Assembly: GCA_021823045.1 (NCBI GenBank)
Contig: JAKAPB010000077.1
Coordinates: 1 to 7,667, forward strand
DNA length: 7,667 nt
Reading direction: 5' to 3'
From: Actinomycetes bacterium
GTDB taxonomy: Bacteria; Actinomycetota; Acidimicrobiia; Acidimicrobiales; Acidimicrobiaceae
Below, one piece after another: positions 6,489 through 7,667 of the stretch. The notes beneath the pieces are model-generated. The model was not told the DNA's origin, ran no database searches, and was given only the letters and a program-made list of their open reading frames with translations. Position 1 is the stretch's first letter. Every line of letters begins with the position of its first letter. The position numbers and the translations under genes are program-made.

Positions 6489-7562
6489 ATGCCAGCCAAC
6501 AACCCGCCAGTGCTCTTTAGAGGCCATTCATTCGAGGATCTGCTGCTTGGTCGCGAGAGCTTGGTGAACGACCTCAGAATGCACCTAGCACGCTTAGGAC
6601 AGTCCTACTTATTCGTGGGTCCTTCGGGGTCGGGTAAGTTCTTCGCCGCCAAGGCGATGGCGAAGGGAATCCTTTGTCCAATGGGGGGCTGTGGAATCTG
6701 CGGTATCTGTCTTTCGATAGAGGACGCAAGTCATCCGGATTGCACCGTCGTCACTAGGGCAGGTGCGACGCTTAGCGTCGAGGAGGCAAGGGCAGTCGTC
6801 TCGGCCGCCTCGATAGCTCCTGCGGTTTCTGAGCACCGGGTCATCATCCTCCCAGAGGCACATCTTTTTGAGCGGGCCGCCCCGGTTTTGCTAAAGACAC
6901 TCGAAGAGGCGACCACGAGTACAATTTTCCTGCTGAGTGCCGAGTCAATTCCCTCGAATATCGTTCCATTGGCATCTAGGTGTGTGAGGATTGACGTGCC
7001 GCTTCCAAAGAAGCAGGAGGTGCTTGGCTACCTGCTCGGCCAGGGCGTAGAGTCTTCGGCGGCGGAATTGGCGACGTCGATTTCTCCTAATAGGCTCGAT
7101 AGAGCGTACGCCTTTGCGGCCTCGACCGATGCCCAGCGGGCGATTACTCTCTGGAGTTCGGTGATCGATCGCCTTAGCGATAACCCAGCTGAGCTAGCGG
7201 TACTCTGTGGCGAGCTCGAGTCGACTTTGCCCACAAATCCGACGATTCGGGCACGCACACACAAGAGGAACTCGGCCAAACTCCAGGTAGATAAAGATGG
7301 TGTTAGCCAGGTCCTTTCCAAGGATCAGGAGGCCCAGTTAATCCGCTTTGAGCGGAGACTGCGCAGTGACGTTATAAGGGCGGGTCTCGAATCGATCCTC
7401 AAGAGCGTGGTGCAAAAGGGTGGATCAGGTGAAGTCACCTCGGAGACCGTGGGTGGGGTAGAGGAGCTAATTCTAACCGCCTCCTCGCAACTAAAGAGGA
7501 ATGGTAATGAGACTGTCTTGATACGCGCTCTTGTTTTTGGTTTGAGCAGTCTATTCTTTTAA
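6489..7562 (+). CDS. holB: DNA polymerase III subunit delta-prime (clamp loader)
   Basis: Delta-prime is a AAA+ subunit of the clamp-loader complex that opens the sliding clamp and places it on primed DNA. The 357-residue protein opens with FEDLLGR-type sequence (15-22). Next come a Walker A-like GPSGSGK (44-50) and a zinc module with Cys63, Cys68, Cys71 and Cys74. A PEAHLF segment (122-127) stands at the Walker B place, then LLKTLEEATTSTIFLLSAES (134-153) and the SRC motif at 163-165, which reaches into a neighbour's ATP site. The residue after the Walker A lysine is Phe rather than Ser/Thr, which suggests weak or absent ATP use; this is common for delta-prime. Residues after about 210 are the less conserved collar domain. 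It could be called DnaX-like, but DnaX is usually longer and keeps a full Walker A. ATG follows the tmk TAG directly, with GAAGGG at 6479-6484 as ribosome site. Confidence 0.88.
   Translation: MPANNPPVLFRGHSFEDLLLGRESLVNDLRMHLARLGQSYLFVGPSGSGKFFAAKAMAKGILCPMGGCGICGICLSIEDASHPDCTVVTRAGATLSVEEARAVVSAASIAPAVSEHRVIILPEAHLFERAAPVLLKTLEEATTSTIFLLSAESIPSNIVPLASRCVRIDVPLPKKQEVLGYLLGQGVESSAAELATSISPNRLDRAYAFAASTDAQRAITLWSSVIDRLSDNPAELAVLCGELESTLPTNPTIRARTHKRNSAKLQVDKDGVSQVLSKDQEAQLIRFERRLRSDVIRAGLESILKSVVQKGGSGEVTSETVGGVEELILTASSQLKRNGNETVLIRALVFGLSSLFF
7531..7557 (+). promoter_or_regulatory. Possible tRNA promoter within the end of holB
   Basis: TTGTTT (7531-7536) and TATTCT (7552-7557) are 15 bases apart, slightly tight. 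Initiation some 7-9 bases after the -10 would leave only a few bases before the tRNA, a common layout. The region is T-rich and also codes for the last residues of HolB, so the resemblance may be accidental. Confidence 0.3.
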
Positions 7563-7570
7563 TGCGTTGT

Positions 7571-7645
7571 GCCCGAGTAGCTCAGTGGTAGAGCAGCTCA
7601 TTCGTAATGAGCAGGTCAGGGGTTCGAATCCCCTCTCGGGCTCCA
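7571..7645 (+). tRNA. thrT: tRNA-Thr (anticodon CGT)
   Basis: A full cloverleaf can be drawn. The acceptor GCCCGAG (7571-7577) pairs with CTCGGGC (7635-7641), followed by discriminator T and an encoded CCA (7643-7645). The D stem is GCTC/GAGC. The anticodon stem GCTCA/TGAGC encloses loop TTCGTAA with anticodon CGT (7603-7605), which reads ACG. The T stem AGGGG/CCCCT encloses TTCGAAT. The G1-C72 and C2-G71 pairs fit threonyl-tRNA identity. It lies 8 bases past the holB stop. A threonine tRNA next to holB is, as I recall, also found in Mycobacterium. Confidence 0.96.
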
Positions 7646-7667
7646 GCCTAAGTGGTGAAGTGCGCCG

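Noticed and set aside
7571..7667. tRNA gene as an integration site for a mobile element
   Set aside because: Only 22 bases follow the tRNA, and no integrase or repeated tRNA end is visible in the window.

Overview
The window looks like the chromosome of an actinobacterium of moderate G+C, well below that of most Streptomyces or Mycobacterium. The evidence is the gene content and order. A ceoB-type TrkA gene is divergent from a long APC-type permease, as I recall for the Rv2691/Rv2690c pair of Mycobacterium tuberculosis. The topoisomerase I has no zinc-finger cysteines and ends in GRFGPY repeats plus a Lys/Arg tail. It is followed by tmk, holB and a threonine tRNA. An Acidimicrobiia-like lineage would fit, but that is inference; no phylogenetic marker here settles it. 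I see no insertion sequence, prophage, CRISPR array or defence island.

Layout. Bases 1-206 (minus strand) hold the start of a TrkA-type NAD-binding protein that runs off the left edge. Bases 207-641 are a 435-base divergent intergenic region with no convincing gene. It has AT-rich promoter-like tracts, an imperfect 15-base palindrome at 454-468, and a frame open at both ends but broken by one amber codon. Bases 642-3044 (plus) encode an 800-residue membrane permease with two added soluble domains; the last resembles the OB-fold protein that other actinobacteria encode as a separate gene in the same neighbourhood. Bases 3045-3186 are a short spacer. Bases 3187-7562 are a tight DNA-replication operon: topA, tmk (overlapping topA by 4 bases) and holB (starting on the base after the tmk stop). 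A tRNA-Thr with anticodon CGT and an encoded CCA end lies 8 bases past holB.

How the genes work together. The left part concerns membrane transport: a potassium-uptake regulatory subunit and a permease, probably controlled from the shared intergenic region. The right part supplies chromosome replication: relaxation of negative supercoils (TopA), dTTP precursor synthesis (Tmk) and clamp loading (delta-prime). Its overlapping or abutting reading frames suggest cotranscription and translational coupling.

This is mostly ordinary core genome. The best lead is the permease fused to a USP-like domain and a C-terminal OB-fold. Secondary points are the near-identical DNA repeats in the topA tail, a shortened LID region in Tmk, and an altered Walker A motif in HolB.
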